A stretch of 64,000 bases of DNA, taken from Mesobacillus foraminis. GTDB lineage: Bacteria; Bacillota; Bacilli; Bacillales; Cytobacillaceae. Each line of letters starts with the position of its first letter. Position 1 is the stretch's first letter. The position numbers were made by a program, and so were the translations under genes. Below are positions 10,705-19,885 of this stretch, piece by piece. Under the pieces are notes generated by a model. It had not been told where the DNA came from. It was given only the letters and a program-made list of their open reading frames with translations, and made no database searches. The stretch spans positions 229,402 through 293,401 of the forward strand of contig NZ_SLVV01000009.1 in the NCBI RefSeq assembly GCF_004340465.1, read 5' to 3'.

Positions 10705-11478
10705 ATGTTTTTGCCTTCATTTAGTTTAGATGGAAAAGTGGCAGTCGTAACAGGTGCAGGAAGAGGAATCGGAAGAGCCCTGGCAATAGGGTTTGCAGAG
10801 GCTGGGGCAGATGTAGTCCTGATTGCCAGAACTGAAGGAGATCTCAAGGATACTGCGGGAATCATCAAAGACATGGGCAGGGAAGCCCTCCCAATTCGTG
10901 CCGATGTAACCAGCAGAGAAGAAATACATAATGCCATTTCCAGGATCCATGGCAAGTGGGGGAAAATTGATATTCTTATCAATAATGCGGGAATGAACAT
11001 TCGCAGCAAGGCTCTTGATGTGTCTGAACAGGAGTGGCAGACAATCATGGATACTAACCTGAAATCGGCCTTTATGATGTCCCAGGAAGTCGGGGCATTG
11101 ATGAAAGAACAGGATACCGGAGGAAGGATCATCAATATCGCTTCAGTAGCTGGCCATGTCGCACTTCGTACAGGCGTCGTCTATGCTTCTACAAAAGCAG
11201 CCATGATTCAAATGACAAAAGTGCTGGCCATGGAGTGGGGTCAGTATGGAATCAATGTGAACAGTATTGGGCCATGGTATTTTAAAACGCCGCTGACGGA
11301 AAAATTGCTCGCGGATGAGGAGTATCTGAGGGACATTCTTGCGGTTACCCCTCTGGATCGTGTTGGGGAGCTTCCCGAACTGGTTGGACCCGCAGTGTTC
11401 TTAAGTTCCGATGCAGGCAGCTATGTAACCGGCCAGACATTGTTTGTGGACGGGGGCATGACAATTCACGGCTTTTAA
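10705..11478 (+). CDS. Short-chain dehydrogenase/reductase (FabG/gluconate 5-dehydrogenase-like)
   Basis: A 257-residue classical SDR. The nucleotide motif TGAGRGIG is at residues 17-24, NNAG near 93-96, and the active-site Ser plus YxxxK (VVYASTKAA) near 160-164. The C-terminus SYVTGQTLFVDGGMTIHG is family-typical. These features give an NAD(P)-dependent oxidoreductase with a Rossmann fold; the substrate is not evident. FabG-like and gluconate 5-dehydrogenase-like members share this pattern. Terminators on both sides make it monocistronic. The ATG follows AAAGGAATGGTG. Confidence 0.88.
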   Translation: MFLPSFSLDGKVAVVTGAGRGIGRALAIGFAEAGADVVLIARTEGDLKDTAGIIKDMGREALPIRADVTSREEIHNAISRIHGKWGKIDILINNAGMNIRSKALDVSEQEWQTIMDTNLKSAFMMSQEVGALMKEQDTGGRIINIASVAGHVALRTGVVYASTKAAMIQMTKVLAMEWGQYGINVNSIGPWYFKTPLTEKLLADEEYLRDILAVTPLDRVGELPELVGPAVFLSSDAGSYVTGQTLFVDGGMTIHGF

Positions 11479-11564
11479 CTTTTTCAACTGGTAATGATTT
11501 TCTGCTGTATAGAGCGTTACAATCCATTATAATAAAGAGGCACAGCAACTCCCTTCAAAACGTC

Positions 11565-11597
11565 AGGCCTTCCCGATTTTTCGGGAAGGCTTTTTTT
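11565..11597 (+). terminator. Terminator downstream of the SDR gene
   Basis: AGGCCTTCCCGA pairs with TCGGGAAGGC, followed by TTTTTTT. Confidence 0.85.
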
Positions 11598-11715
11598 CTA
11601 CCTATAGAGTTTTTCTGATAAAAATAGAGCTTCTTTGTCCTGTCAGTAGTTTCACTGCATAGTCGCTGGGTAAATGGAAAAAGTAACCTTATGAAGAAGT
11701 GAGGAGAGTAGCCGA

Positions 11716-12801
11716 ATGCCGACCATTCTTTCAGTGGAAGAAGCAACCCCGCCTTATTCTATTGGGCAGGACAGGGTGATGGAGTTTGCAGAAGAACTTT
11801 TTTCTGAATCGTTTAAAGATATTAAGAGATTGCTGCCCGTATTTATGAATGCCCAGATTGAGAAACGCTATTTTGCCAAGGACCTGGAATGGTTCAAGAG
11901 TGATCATAGCTTTCAGGAAAAAAACGATGCCTTTATTGAAGCTGCCCTAAGGCTTGGGACAGAGGCCATTGAAAAATGCCTTTCCAGCACCAACTTCCTA
12001 CAGGAACCTGTTCCATTTGAAGATATTGACGCAATCTTTACGATAACGAGCTCCGGGCTTGCGACACCGAGCATTGAGGCAAGGATTATGAATATCCTGC
12101 CTTTTTCTCCCCATACAAAACGAATACCCATTTGGGGACTCGGGTGTGCCGGTGGGGCATCTGGATTGTCCAGAGCCTATGAGTACTGTCTTGCCTTCCC
12201 AAAAGCGAATGTATTAGTCCTTTCAATTGAATTATGCAGTCTGACCTTCCAGAGAAATGACCGTTCTAAAAGCAATCTTGTCGGAACCTCGCTGTTTGCC
12301 GATGGGGTGGCATGTGCCCTCGTTTGCGGGGAAGAATCTCCTTATCAGAAAAACCGTATGAGGGAAGCTGTACCTCGGGTGCTGGCAGCGAACTCGACTT
12401 TAATGAAGGATTCCCTGGATGTCATGGGGTGGGATGTGAAAAACGAAGGTCTATATGTTGTCTTTTCGAGGAGCATACCCAGCATTGTAGAAAACTGGCT
12501 TGGGCCCAATGTAACTGGATTTCTACACTCTCAAGGCATCATGGTTTCTGACCTAACCCACTTTATTGCTCATCCTGGCGGAAAAAAAGTGTTGGATGCC
12601 TACATAAACACTTTGAATCTGCCTCCAAATATGACAGATATATCACTTAAAATCCTACGGAATTATGGAAACATGTCCTCAGCTACCATTCTTTACGTTC
12701 TTAAGGATTTCATGTTAAACGCTGAATCTGGCGAACTTGGGCTTGCAGCTGCCCTGGGTCCGGGTTTTAGCTCAGAACTGCTGCTGCTGAGGTGGGAATA
12801 G
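11716..12801 (+). CDS. bpsA: Type III polyketide synthase (alkylpyrone synthase)
   Basis: A 361-residue chalcone/stilbene synthase-fold enzyme, corresponding to B. subtilis BpsA (BcsA). The catalytic triad is visible: Cys in LGCAGGASG (about 145), His in FIAHPGGKK (about 287), and Asn in NYGNMSSAT (about 319). Characterised Bacillus homologues condense long-chain acyl-CoA with malonyl-CoA into alkylpyrones. The gene is followed after one base by the methyltransferase partner gene, as in the known bpsA-bpsB pair. The ATG follows GAGGAGAG. Confidence 0.93.
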   Translation: MPTILSVEEATPPYSIGQDRVMEFAEELFSESFKDIKRLLPVFMNAQIEKRYFAKDLEWFKSDHSFQEKNDAFIEAALRLGTEAIEKCLSSTNFLQEPVPFEDIDAIFTITSSGLATPSIEARIMNILPFSPHTKRIPIWGLGCAGGASGLSRAYEYCLAFPKANVLVLSIELCSLTFQRNDRSKSNLVGTSLFADGVACALVCGEESPYQKNRMREAVPRVLAANSTLMKDSLDVMGWDVKNEGLYVVFSRSIPSIVENWLGPNVTGFLHSQGIMVSDLTHFIAHPGGKKVLDAYINTLNLPPNMTDISLKILRNYGNMSSATILYVLKDFMLNAESGELGLAAALGPGFSSELLLLRWE

Positions 12802-12802
12802 G

Positions 12803-13372
12803 ATGGCATTTTTAATATTTATCGGGTTTATCATTGTCCAAAGACTGTCAGAACTGGCTGTTGCGCGAAGAAATGAACAGTGGATGAAGGCCAAGGGAGC
12901 CATTGAGTTTGGATCAGGGCATTATCCTTTTATTGTTTTCGTCCATACAGCATTTATCCTTTCAACGATTTTTGAAGTCTATTATTATAATCGGGGCTTG
13001 TCCACTTTCTGGCCAGTGCTTCTTGCCGTATTTTTACTGACACAGGGGATAAGAGTATGGGCCATTTCATCGCTGGGACCTTACTGGAATACTAAAATCA
13101 TTGTCCTTCCAAATGCGGATATTGTCAAAAAGGGGCCTTACCGGTTCATTAAGCATCCAAACTACCTGGTTGTCGCGGTGGAAATTATCACAATTCCGTT
13201 ACTGTTCAATGCGTATTTTACAGCCTTCATATTTACTGGGCTGAATCTTCTGATCCTGGGCATCAGAATTCCGGCTGAGGAGCAAGCTCTTAATGAACTG
13301 ACTTATTATGAAGCACAATTTGAGGACAATAGCCGTTTCATCCCAAAGTTGTTAAAAAAGTATGATAAATAA
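12803..13372 (+). CDS. bpsB: Isoprenylcysteine carboxyl methyltransferase family protein (BpsB)
   Basis: A 189-residue membrane protein of the ICMT family with about four hydrophobic segments. The SAM-binding C-terminal signature is present (YRFIKHPNYLVV near 112-123 and RIPAEEQALN near 155-164). In B. subtilis the equivalent protein (YpbQ) methylates alkylpyrones made by BpsA. The start lies one base after the bpsA stop, so the two are translated as a pair. Products are probably membrane-associated pyrone methyl ethers. Confidence 0.9.
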   Translation: MAFLIFIGFIIVQRLSELAVARRNEQWMKAKGAIEFGSGHYPFIVFVHTAFILSTIFEVYYYNRGLSTFWPVLLAVFLLTQGIRVWAISSLGPYWNTKIIVLPNADIVKKGPYRFIKHPNYLVVAVEIITIPLLFNAYFTAFIFTGLNLLILGIRIPAEEQALNELTYYEAQFEDNSRFIPKLLKKYDK

Positions 13373-13381
13373 TGAAACTCA

Positions 13382-13410
13382 TTGATAATGAGAATCAATA
13401 ATGCTACTAT
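13382..13410 (+). promoter_or_regulatory. Sigma-A promoter overlapped by a Fur box
   Basis: TTGATA (13382-13387), a 17-bp spacer, and TACTAT (13405-13410). A Fur-type 7-1-7 box (TGATAATGAGAATCA at 13383-13397) overlaps the -35 and spacer, matching about 12 of 14 consensus positions. A second weaker inverted match (TGAGAATCAATTTCA on the minus strand) is at about 13423-13437, downstream of the start site. Confidence 0.6.
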
Positions 13411-13474
13411 TGTTAATAGGCTGAAATTGATTCTCAATTACGGTGTTATCATCTACAGGGATGGTGAGTTAACA

Positions 13475-13564
13475 ATGACTTCATTATTTGTTATAACGAC
13501 TGTAGCCATATATTCAGGTGTCATGAAATATGTATTAGGCCATGTGCTTAAAACCAATAACTAA
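13475..13564 (+). CDS. Putative Fur-regulated 29-aa membrane peptide
   Basis: A 29-residue frame starting MTSLFVITTVAIYSGVMKYV, one predicted transmembrane helix (about 3-22) and a basic, polar tail (GHVLKTNN). The ATG has a GGTGAG ribosome binding site 6 nt upstream. It sits alone between a Fur-box promoter and a terminator, so the whole transcript would be about 195 nt. A longer in-frame start at 13382 overlaps the promoter and is rejected. No family is recognised; it could also be a regulatory RNA, with the ORF incidental. Confidence 0.5.
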   Translation: MTSLFVITTVAIYSGVMKYVLGHVLKTNN

Positions 13565-13580
13565 ACAAACCATTTGTACG

Positions 13581-13610
13581 GCCCGGAAAATCGCTCCGGG
13601 CTTTTATTTT
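13581..13610 (+). terminator. Terminator of the Fur-box transcription unit
   Basis: GCCCGGA pairs with TCCGGGC around AAATCGC and is followed by TTTTATTTT. Confidence 0.85.
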
Positions 13611-13815
13611 TAGCTCCGTGCTGATTACCGTGTCCAGTGGGGTTAGGTTACGAAAGTCTCCCGGCGCTGAACGTGCCAGCTTTGCGCCTTTCCCCCTTTC
13701 CATGAAAGACTCCTGCGCCATTCTTCCTCAATCAACGGTTTGCTGTAACTGAATGTATTATTAAACAGCCTATTTTCAAAATTAATATTGGGAAAAGAGT
13801 GAAAAATCATATAAA

Positions 13816-16800
13816 ATGAAGGAGGAATTCACAAATCTGTCACAAGGGGTTTATCAAATGGGTCATTTAGTTGCACGAAAAGAAAAGCAGCTGCTTGGGA
13901 AAATCCTGCAGCTTCAACAATTGTTTTTAAACCATGAAAATATAGATGCTTCTGACAAGTCAATCGAGCTCGGCAGAAAATTGATGGAAAAAGAGTATGC
14001 TGTGGCTTTTTGCGGCCATTTCTCAGCAGGGAAATCCAGTATGATCAATACTCTTGTCGGCGAGGAGATTCTCCCTTCGAGTCCGATTCCGACCAGTGCC
14101 AACCTTGTGAAAGTAAAACAGGGGGAAGAATATGCCCGTGTTTTCTTTAAGGAAGGAATTCCGAGGCTATATCCTGCTCCTTATGATTATGAGACAGTCA
14201 AGAATTTTTGCAAGGACGGAGATCAAATTGAGAGCATTGAAATTAGCCATGCTGGAAGCGGATTTCTGAAAGACGTTGTCATCATGGATACTCCTGGGAT
14301 TGACTCGGCTGACGACGCACACCGAATCGCTACTGAATCGGCTCTCCATTTAGCGGACCTTGTTTTTTATGCTATGGATTACAACCATGTTCAATCAGAA
14401 TTAAATTTTTTATTTACCAAAGGGCTGACTGATGCAGGCAAGGAGCTTTACCTGGTAGTAAACATGATTGACAAGCATCGGGAAGAAGAATTGCGGTTTG
14501 AGGAATTCAAGCAAAGTGTGGCTGACTCGTTTGACGCATGGGGTGTCCGGCCAAAGGGAATATTTTATACCTCTTTAAGGAATTCAGAACTGCCATATAA
14601 TCAATTTATTGAACTTAAGCAGTTTTTACGGGAGAGAATTTCTCACAGGGACCAGCTGCTTCCTGCATCTGTTTTCAATTCATTGGTCAAAGTAACAGAA
14701 GACCATATTAAACTAATCTCTACGCAGGCTGAGGAGCAATCGGAAGCCTGTCTTTCAGCACTGAGTGCAGTCCCCGAAGAAGAGTGGCCTAGGCTTGCCA
14801 GCAAGCATGCCGATCTCAAAGCCAGGGTTGAGGGTCTGCTTCAAAGGGAGGTCAATGCAGCATCCAGCTTTTCCAATGAGCTGGACAGCATTTTGAAAAA
14901 TGCATATTTAATGCCATTTCAGACGAGGGAACTCGCAGCTGCTTATTTAGAAGCTATGCAGCCAGGATTCAAAGCAGGCTTGTTCTTTGCTAAACAAAAG
15001 ACTGCGCAGGAACGGTCGGAAAGGCTCGAGCGGTTTTATCAGGATCTTGCGGAAAAGGTAAAGGCCCAGCTTGACTGGCATGTACGGGAATATTTCCGCA
15101 GACTGTTAAAAGAATCTGGAATTCGTAATACTGAACTTGACAAAAAAGCACAGAATTTCCAAATTGACTTTTCAAAAGAACTGCTGACAGATACGGTCAA
15201 AACTGGCGCAATGGCAACAGGGGACTATGTGTTAAATTATACTTCGGATGTAGCTGAGGCTTTGAAGAGACATGCGCGCAAGCAGGCAGCTGCTTTTAGG
15301 GACGGTTATTTGGCAGAAATAAAGGCAGAGGTCCAAAATGAAATCAATGAAATGAATGGTAAATTGCAGGAGCTCGAATCCCTTGACAGTATGTACAGAA
15401 ATCTATTGGCTGTTCAGGACCTCCTGGATAAGAAGAAAAAAGCAATATTTGAAGTTTTATATGGTGAGGAGGAAACTGAAGTAAATGACCAGGCAGCCAG
15501 GGCTGTCTTCATGAAGGTTCAGAAGGAAGAGATTGTCACAGAGTCGGCTACAACCAAAACAGTGTTGGCGGAGAGCATGAAAACAGAAGAGTTACAGGAA
15601 GATGGCCAACCCGATACCAATAAACTTCCGGGCATAAATCGAACACAAGTTAACACTCTTGTAAAGAAACTGCATCACACTTCAGGATTAGTTGCCGATT
15701 TGCCGGGACTAAAAAGAATTTCCAAAGAATTGAGGGATAAAGCGGCGAGCCTGGAAAACCAGCAGTTTACCGTGGCGCTGTTCGGAGCTTTCAGTGCTGG
15801 TAAATCTTCCTTTGCCAATGCGCTCATCGGCGAAAACCTGCTCCCTGTTTCACCCAATCCTACTACGGCGGCAATCAATAAAATTAAACCAGTTGATAAA
15901 GAGCATCCACATGGCACAGTCATGGTGAAAGTAAAAGAACAGACACTGCTCCTTGAAGAGGTAAACCGTTCCCTTAAACTATTTCAGCTCGAGGCTTCAA
16001 GCCTGCAGGATGCAACTGACAAGATTGCTGCTATCACAGACAAAAAGGCAAACACTGGCTCATCTGAAAATCTTCACTATTCATTCCTGAGAGCCTTTGC
16101 CAAGGGTTACCCTTTATTCAGCAACCGTTCAGGCATGGTTTTTGAAACAGATTTGGATTCCTTCCGGGGCTATGTCGCAGATGAGGAAAAGTCATGTTTT
16201 GTTGAATGGATCGAGGTTTATTATGAATGTGAACTCACAAATGAAGGGATTACTCTTGTTGATACTCCAGGAGCTGACTCCATTAATGCCCGGCATACCG
16301 GAGTGGCCTTTGATTATATTAAAAATTCCGACGCCATTCTGTTTGTCACTTATTATAATCACGCATTTTCAAGAGCAGACCGGGAATTTCTCATCCAGCT
16401 TGGCAGAGTGAAGGATACCTTCGAACTTGATAAGATGTTCTTTATTGTAAATGCCATCGATTTGGCCGGCTCAGAAGAAGAAATGAATTCCGTCCTTGAG
16501 TATGTGGAAGGGCAGCTTGTTCAATACGGAATTAGGAAACCTCATATGTACCCAGTATCAAGCCTTCAGGCGCTGCAGGAAAAATTGGAAGCAAGGCCTT
16601 TGCTGACATCAAAATTCCAGGTCTTTGAAAAGGCGTTTTATTCATTTATCTCCGACGACCTTATGAAAATGGCAATGGATTCCGCAGAAGCCAAGCGGCA
16701 GCAGTCTCTAAGTCTTTTGGAAAGAATGATTCATTCTGCCGAGGAAGGGCAAGAGGAAAAAGACTTAAAGCTTAAGCAACTGGAGAACCAAAAGGCTGCC

Positions 16801-17526
16801 GTACTTAGCCTGATCAACAGAAAGGAACCTGAAATTCTTCTGAATCAGCTCACCCAGGAATCCGATGAATTAATTTATTATATTAAACAGAGAGTATTTT
16901 TCCGTTTCGGAGAATTTTTCCGTGAAGCCTTTAATCCAACTCTAATTAAACAGGATGGGCGTGACTTAAAAAGAGCCCTGCAGACGGCTCTGGACGAGCT
17001 GATATCCAGTATCGGATATGACCTCCTCCAGGAAATGAGGGCGTCCACATTGAGGATCGAAGCCTTTATTGGAAAAGTTCTTCAAGAGTTCCAGCACCAG
17101 CTCAAAGAAGAAATCAGAAGAGTGAATGCTGACATGGCATGCTCCTTTTGGGAGATGCAGGAGTTTCCAGAGATAGAGTTTGAAGAAGCTCTTAAGGATC
17201 TCGACAAAACGCTATTCAAAAAGGCACTTGGGCTATTCAGGAATCCCAAAGCATTCTTCGAAAAGAATGAAAAAAAGGACATGAGCGATGCCCTGGAACA
17301 GCTGCTTCAGCATCCGGCCGATGATTACCTGAGGGTGCAAAATGACCTTCTCAAGCACCATTACGACAAAGTGATGAGGCAATGTTTTAAAGAACTGCTG
17401 GACGACTATACTGAGCAGGCGAAGGAATACTATGTCGGGGTAGAGTCGGCATTAACAATCGATTATCCTATAGATGACCTTAAAAATATTTTATGTTCCT
17501 TAAAAGAACAGTCCAAGGAAGTGTGA
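13816..17526 (+). CDS. dynA: Double dynamin-family GTPase DynA
   Basis: A 1236-residue protein made of two fused dynamin-like units, as in B. subtilis DynA (YpbR). Unit 1 has the P-loop GHFSAGKSS (67-75) and DTPG near 158-161; unit 2 has GAFSAGKSS (about 656-664) and DTPG near 815-818. Each GTPase is followed by long helical regions. The characterised homologue tethers and fuses membranes and helps against membrane stress and phage lysis. The start is uncertain: ATG 13816 has a weak site, while in-frame ATG 13858 follows AAGGGG. It heads the cluster with the nucleotidyltransferase gene and ypbS. Confidence 0.92.
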   Translation: MKEEFTNLSQGVYQMGHLVARKEKQLLGKILQLQQLFLNHENIDASDKSIELGRKLMEKEYAVAFCGHFSAGKSSMINTLVGEEILPSSPIPTSANLVKVKQGEEYARVFFKEGIPRLYPAPYDYETVKNFCKDGDQIESIEISHAGSGFLKDVVIMDTPGIDSADDAHRIATESALHLADLVFYAMDYNHVQSELNFLFTKGLTDAGKELYLVVNMIDKHREEELRFEEFKQSVADSFDAWGVRPKGIFYTSLRNSELPYNQFIELKQFLRERISHRDQLLPASVFNSLVKVTEDHIKLISTQAEEQSEACLSALSAVPEEEWPRLASKHADLKARVEGLLQREVNAASSFSNELDSILKNAYLMPFQTRELAAAYLEAMQPGFKAGLFFAKQKTAQERSERLERFYQDLAEKVKAQLDWHVREYFRRLLKESGIRNTELDKKAQNFQIDFSKELLTDTVKTGAMATGDYVLNYTSDVAEALKRHARKQAAAFRDGYLAEIKAEVQNEINEMNGKLQELESLDSMYRNLLAVQDLLDKKKKAIFEVLYGEEETEVNDQAARAVFMKVQKEEIVTESATTKTVLAESMKTEELQEDGQPDTNKLPGINRTQVNTLVKKLHHTSGLVADLPGLKRISKELRDKAASLENQQFTVALFGAFSAGKSSFANALIGENLLPVSPNPTTAAINKIKPVDKEHPHGTVMVKVKEQTLLLEEVNRSLKLFQLEASSLQDATDKIAAITDKKANTGSSENLHYSFLRAFAKGYPLFSNRSGMVFETDLDSFRGYVADEEKSCFVEWIEVYYECELTNEGITLVDTPGADSINARHTGVAFDYIKNSDAILFVTYYNHAFSRADREFLIQLGRVKDTFELDKMFFIVNAIDLAGSEEEMNSVLEYVEGQLVQYGIRKPHMYPVSSLQALQEKLEARPLLTSKFQVFEKAFYSFISDDLMKMAMDSAEAKRQQSLSLLERMIHSAEEGQEEKDLKLKQLENQKAAVLSLINRKEPEILLNQLTQESDELIYYIKQRVFFRFGEFFREAFNPTLIKQDGRDLKRALQTALDELISSIGYDLLQEMRASTLRIEAFIGKVLQEFQHQLKEEIRRVNADMACSFWEMQEFPEIEFEEALKDLDKTLFKKALGLFRNPKAFFEKNEKKDMSDALEQLLQHPADDYLRVQNDLLKHHYDKVMRQCFKELLDDYTEQAKEYYVGVESALTIDYPIDDLKNILCSLKEQSKEV

Positions 17527-17529
17527 CGA

Positions 17530-18294
17530 GTGGAGGAATGGCTCAAAAAAATTGAGACTGACCATCACATTGATGTCCTGTTTGCCTGTGAGGCAGGCAG
17601 CAGGGCATGGGGATATCATTCCCCTGAATCAGACCGGGATATCCGGTATATATATAAATACAAGGAATTAAGAGACTACCTCTCAATCGATGATCCACCT
17701 GAAGTCATCGACCACTCGTTCCCGTTTGATTCTCAGGGCTGGGATGTAAAAAAGGCGTTCCGTTTAATGAGGAAATCAAACCCCAGCCTGCTGGAATGGT
17801 CTTATTCTCCTATTGTCTACAGGAATCGAGACGGTTTTGGAAATAAACTGAGGGAAATTATTAAATACGGTTATTCTCCCTATTCATTGGGCAAACACTA
17901 CCTGAACCTTGCAAAGAGAAACCTCAAGGATGCAGAAGGTAGCTCCAATTTGGCTGGGCGGCAGAAACAGCTTTTATACAGCCTCCGCTCTTTGATGATC
18001 ATCAAAGGGCTGAGCGAAAACCAGGAAATCTCGGCACGACTATTCCCGGGATGCATGAAGCATTCATCTGATGGCACCAGTCCAGAATTGGCTGCCTATC
18101 TAAAATTGGTCAATGCCAGGAAAAATAGCTCGTTGCTTTTTCCTGGGGAGGTGGAGGAGGTTATGGAGCTGATTCATTGCCTGCTTAATTGTTTAGAGGA
18201 AACAGTGGAGGACTTTGGGACTGGCAAGCAGATGACAGAATTACTTGATAAATGGTTTTGGGAGTCGCTCGAATCGCAGGGGAAGGATACATGA
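17530..18294 (+). CDS. Nucleotidyltransferase (YcgL-like)
   Basis: A 254-residue predicted nucleotidyltransferase. The N-terminal GSRAWGYHSPESDRDI stretch (about 22-37) matches the GS...D.D pattern of the minimal NTase fold, and the downstream helical region resembles the YcgL family. The GTG start follows AAGGAAG three bases after the dynA stop, and the gene overlaps ypbS by ATGA, so it belongs to the dynA unit. Substrate is unknown; related proteins modify tRNA, proteins or small molecules. Confidence 0.8.
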   Translation: MEEWLKKIETDHHIDVLFACEAGSRAWGYHSPESDRDIRYIYKYKELRDYLSIDDPPEVIDHSFPFDSQGWDVKKAFRLMRKSNPSLLEWSYSPIVYRNRDGFGNKLREIIKYGYSPYSLGKHYLNLAKRNLKDAEGSSNLAGRQKQLLYSLRSLMIIKGLSENQEISARLFPGCMKHSSDGTSPELAAYLKLVNARKNSSLLFPGEVEEVMELIHCLLNCLEETVEDFGTGKQMTELLDKWFWESLESQGKDT

Positions 18295-18473
18295 AAGGCT
18301 CTTATCATGCTTGCGCAACCTGCATTCATTTTGTTGCAAAACGCATGGACGGAAAAATGTCCTATTTTTGCGGCCGGCTTGGATATGAAACAAAAACAAC
18401 CTATCAATTTAAGTGCTGGGAGCCAAAGGATAAAGTGAAAGAGCTGATGAATAAGCGGGGCCATAATGAATAA
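18291..18473 (+). CDS. ypbS: YpbS-like small cysteine-rich protein
   Basis: A 60-residue protein beginning MKGSYHACATCIHFVAK, with CxxC at 8-11 and two more cysteines near 27 and 42, suggesting a structural zinc site. The ATG at 18291 overlaps the preceding stop (ATGA) and follows AGGGGAAGGA; an upstream in-frame start at 18252 would lie wholly inside the previous gene. Position between dynA and ypcP matches B. subtilis ypbS. Function is unknown. Confidence 0.75.
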   Translation: MKGSYHACATCIHFVAKRMDGKMSYFCGRLGYETKTTYQFKCWEPKDKVKELMNKRGHNE

Positions 18474-18502
18474 GCATCGGTTACTGAGATACCGGTGCTT
18501 TT
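18472..18502 (+). terminator. Terminator after ypbS
   Basis: AAGCATCGGT pairs with ACCGGTGCTT around TACTGAGAT, followed by TT; it closes the dynA unit. Confidence 0.7.
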
Positions 18503-18626
18503 CTGCGTCTTTTTGCTGGAAAAGGATATAAAGGGCGGACATTCATGTTATAATGATAAAGTTGTTTTTTACCCTATTTATGAGAAAGCAATGTAACCTG
18601 TTAAAGCCGAAGGAGGAAATCCAAAA

Positions 18627-19517
18627 ATGAACAAGCCTACATTGATGCTTGTAGACGGTATGGCTTTGTTATTTAGAGCCTTTTATGCGACTGCTGTTAC
18701 TGGTCAATTTATGATAAATTCCAAAGGGATTCCAACGAACGGTGTCCAAGGCTTTGTCAAGCATATGCTGACAGCCATTTCAAATTTTAAGCCCAGCCAT
18801 GTTGCAATATGCTGGGATATGGGAAGTAAAACCTTCAGGACGGATTTGTTTCCGGATTATAAGGCGAATCGGGGGGAAGCTCCTGTTGAGCTGATTCCAC
18901 AGTTTGACCTTGTCAAGGATATAGTAGAGGCCTTCGATATTCCCAATATTGGCCTTGCCGGATATGAAGCAGATGACTGCATCGGCACGATAGCAAAAAG
19001 AGTTGGGGACGATATGCAGGTATCCATCCTGACAGGGGACAAAGATATCCTGCAGCTTATTGATGACCGGATTTCCGTGATTCTCCTCCAAAAAGGGTAT
19101 GGGAATTACATGGTGCATAACCGAGAGACACTATATACCGAAAAAGGAATTTGGCCCGAGCAAATGATCGATCTCAAGGCATTGATGGGAGATCCAAGTG
19201 ATAACTATCCAGGAGTCCGGGGAATTGGAGAGAAGACGGCTGTGAAATTGCTGCAGCAGTTCTCAAATGTAGAAGGGATTCTTGACAATCTTCACCTTCT
19301 GACAAAATCACAGCGGGCTAAAATTGAGCAGGATCTGGAGATGCTGCACCTTAGCAGGCAGCTTGCAGAGATTAAGTGTGATGTGGAAATTGATTGTGAT
19401 CTATCTGCAGCTATGTATGAAATTAATCGGGAAAAGATTTTGAATAAATTCCAGGAAGTGGAGTTCAGGGGGCTGCATAAACTGATTTCCGTCCAAAATC
19501 AAAAAGAATTAGCGTAA
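18627..19517 (+). CDS. ypcP: 5'-3' exonuclease / flap endonuclease YpcP
   Basis: A 296-residue standalone 5' nuclease, homologous to the N-terminal domain of DNA polymerase I. Metal-binding acidic motifs are visible: LVDGMALLFRAFYA (N-terminus), GYEADDCIGT, TGDKDILQL, and the helix-hairpin segment GDPSDNYPGVRGIGEKTA. It likely removes RNA primers or flaps at replication and repair sites. An extended -10 promoter TGTTATAAT is at 18546-18554. The ATG follows GAAGGAGGAAA. Confidence 0.93.
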   Translation: MNKPTLMLVDGMALLFRAFYATAVTGQFMINSKGIPTNGVQGFVKHMLTAISNFKPSHVAICWDMGSKTFRTDLFPDYKANRGEAPVELIPQFDLVKDIVEAFDIPNIGLAGYEADDCIGTIAKRVGDDMQVSILTGDKDILQLIDDRISVILLQKGYGNYMVHNRETLYTEKGIWPEQMIDLKALMGDPSDNYPGVRGIGEKTAVKLLQQFSNVEGILDNLHLLTKSQRAKIEQDLEMLHLSRQLAEIKCDVEIDCDLSAAMYEINREKILNKFQEVEFRGLHKLISVQNQKELA

Positions 19518-19549
19518 AGAAACGGCTGCTATTCGCCGTTTCTTTTTTT
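19516..19549 (+). terminator. Terminator shared by ypcP and sspL
   Basis: AAAGAAACGGC pairs with GCCGTTTCTTT and is followed by T residues; the A-rich left arm supports use on the minus strand too. Confidence 0.85.
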
Positions 19550-19573
19550 GTGTGCGCAAGGTTCATTCTAATA

Positions 19574-19705
19574 CTATTTTGTATTGCTTCGTTTAGCTGC
19601 ATTTTCAAGCTTGGATTTCGGGTCTTCCGTCAGTTCTGCATCCTGCCCGTAGCCTTGCGGATTGACGCCAGGGGCTTTAGTTCCTCTGCCGGACTTTTTG
19701 CTCAT
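19574..19705 (-). CDS. sspL: Small acid-soluble spore protein L (SspL)
   Basis: A 43-residue protein (MSKKSGRGTKAPGVNPQGYG at the N-terminus, EDPKSKLENAAKRSNTK at the C-terminus). The GVNPQG and DPKxxLExxAKxSNTK pattern is that of SspL, a minor acid-soluble spore protein made in the forespore. The ATG follows AAAGGGGAG. Convergent position next to ypcP matches the B. subtilis locus. A sigma-G promoter is expected but was not clearly recognised. This gene falls below many length cutoffs. Confidence 0.88.
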   Translation of the reverse strand: MSKKSGRGTKAPGVNPQGYGQDAELTEDPKSKLENAAKRSNTK

Positions 19706-19885
19706 TTCGCTGCACTCCCCTTTGAGATTGTTTAAACTTTTACCAAAAAGTGAAATAACTTAATAGGCTGTCCTTTACGCCAACGCTGTTCATCAGGCTG
19801 ATGATTAGAGCGTTTCGCATTCTTATTATGCTTCGAAAGAATAAAAACAGCCGCTTTTTTTCAAAATAAAATGGAGGTGAGCGAT

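Noticed and set aside
13382..13474. Longer 60-codon start for the Fur-controlled peptide
   Set aside because: The extension would begin within the -35 box and is upstream of the expected transcript start.
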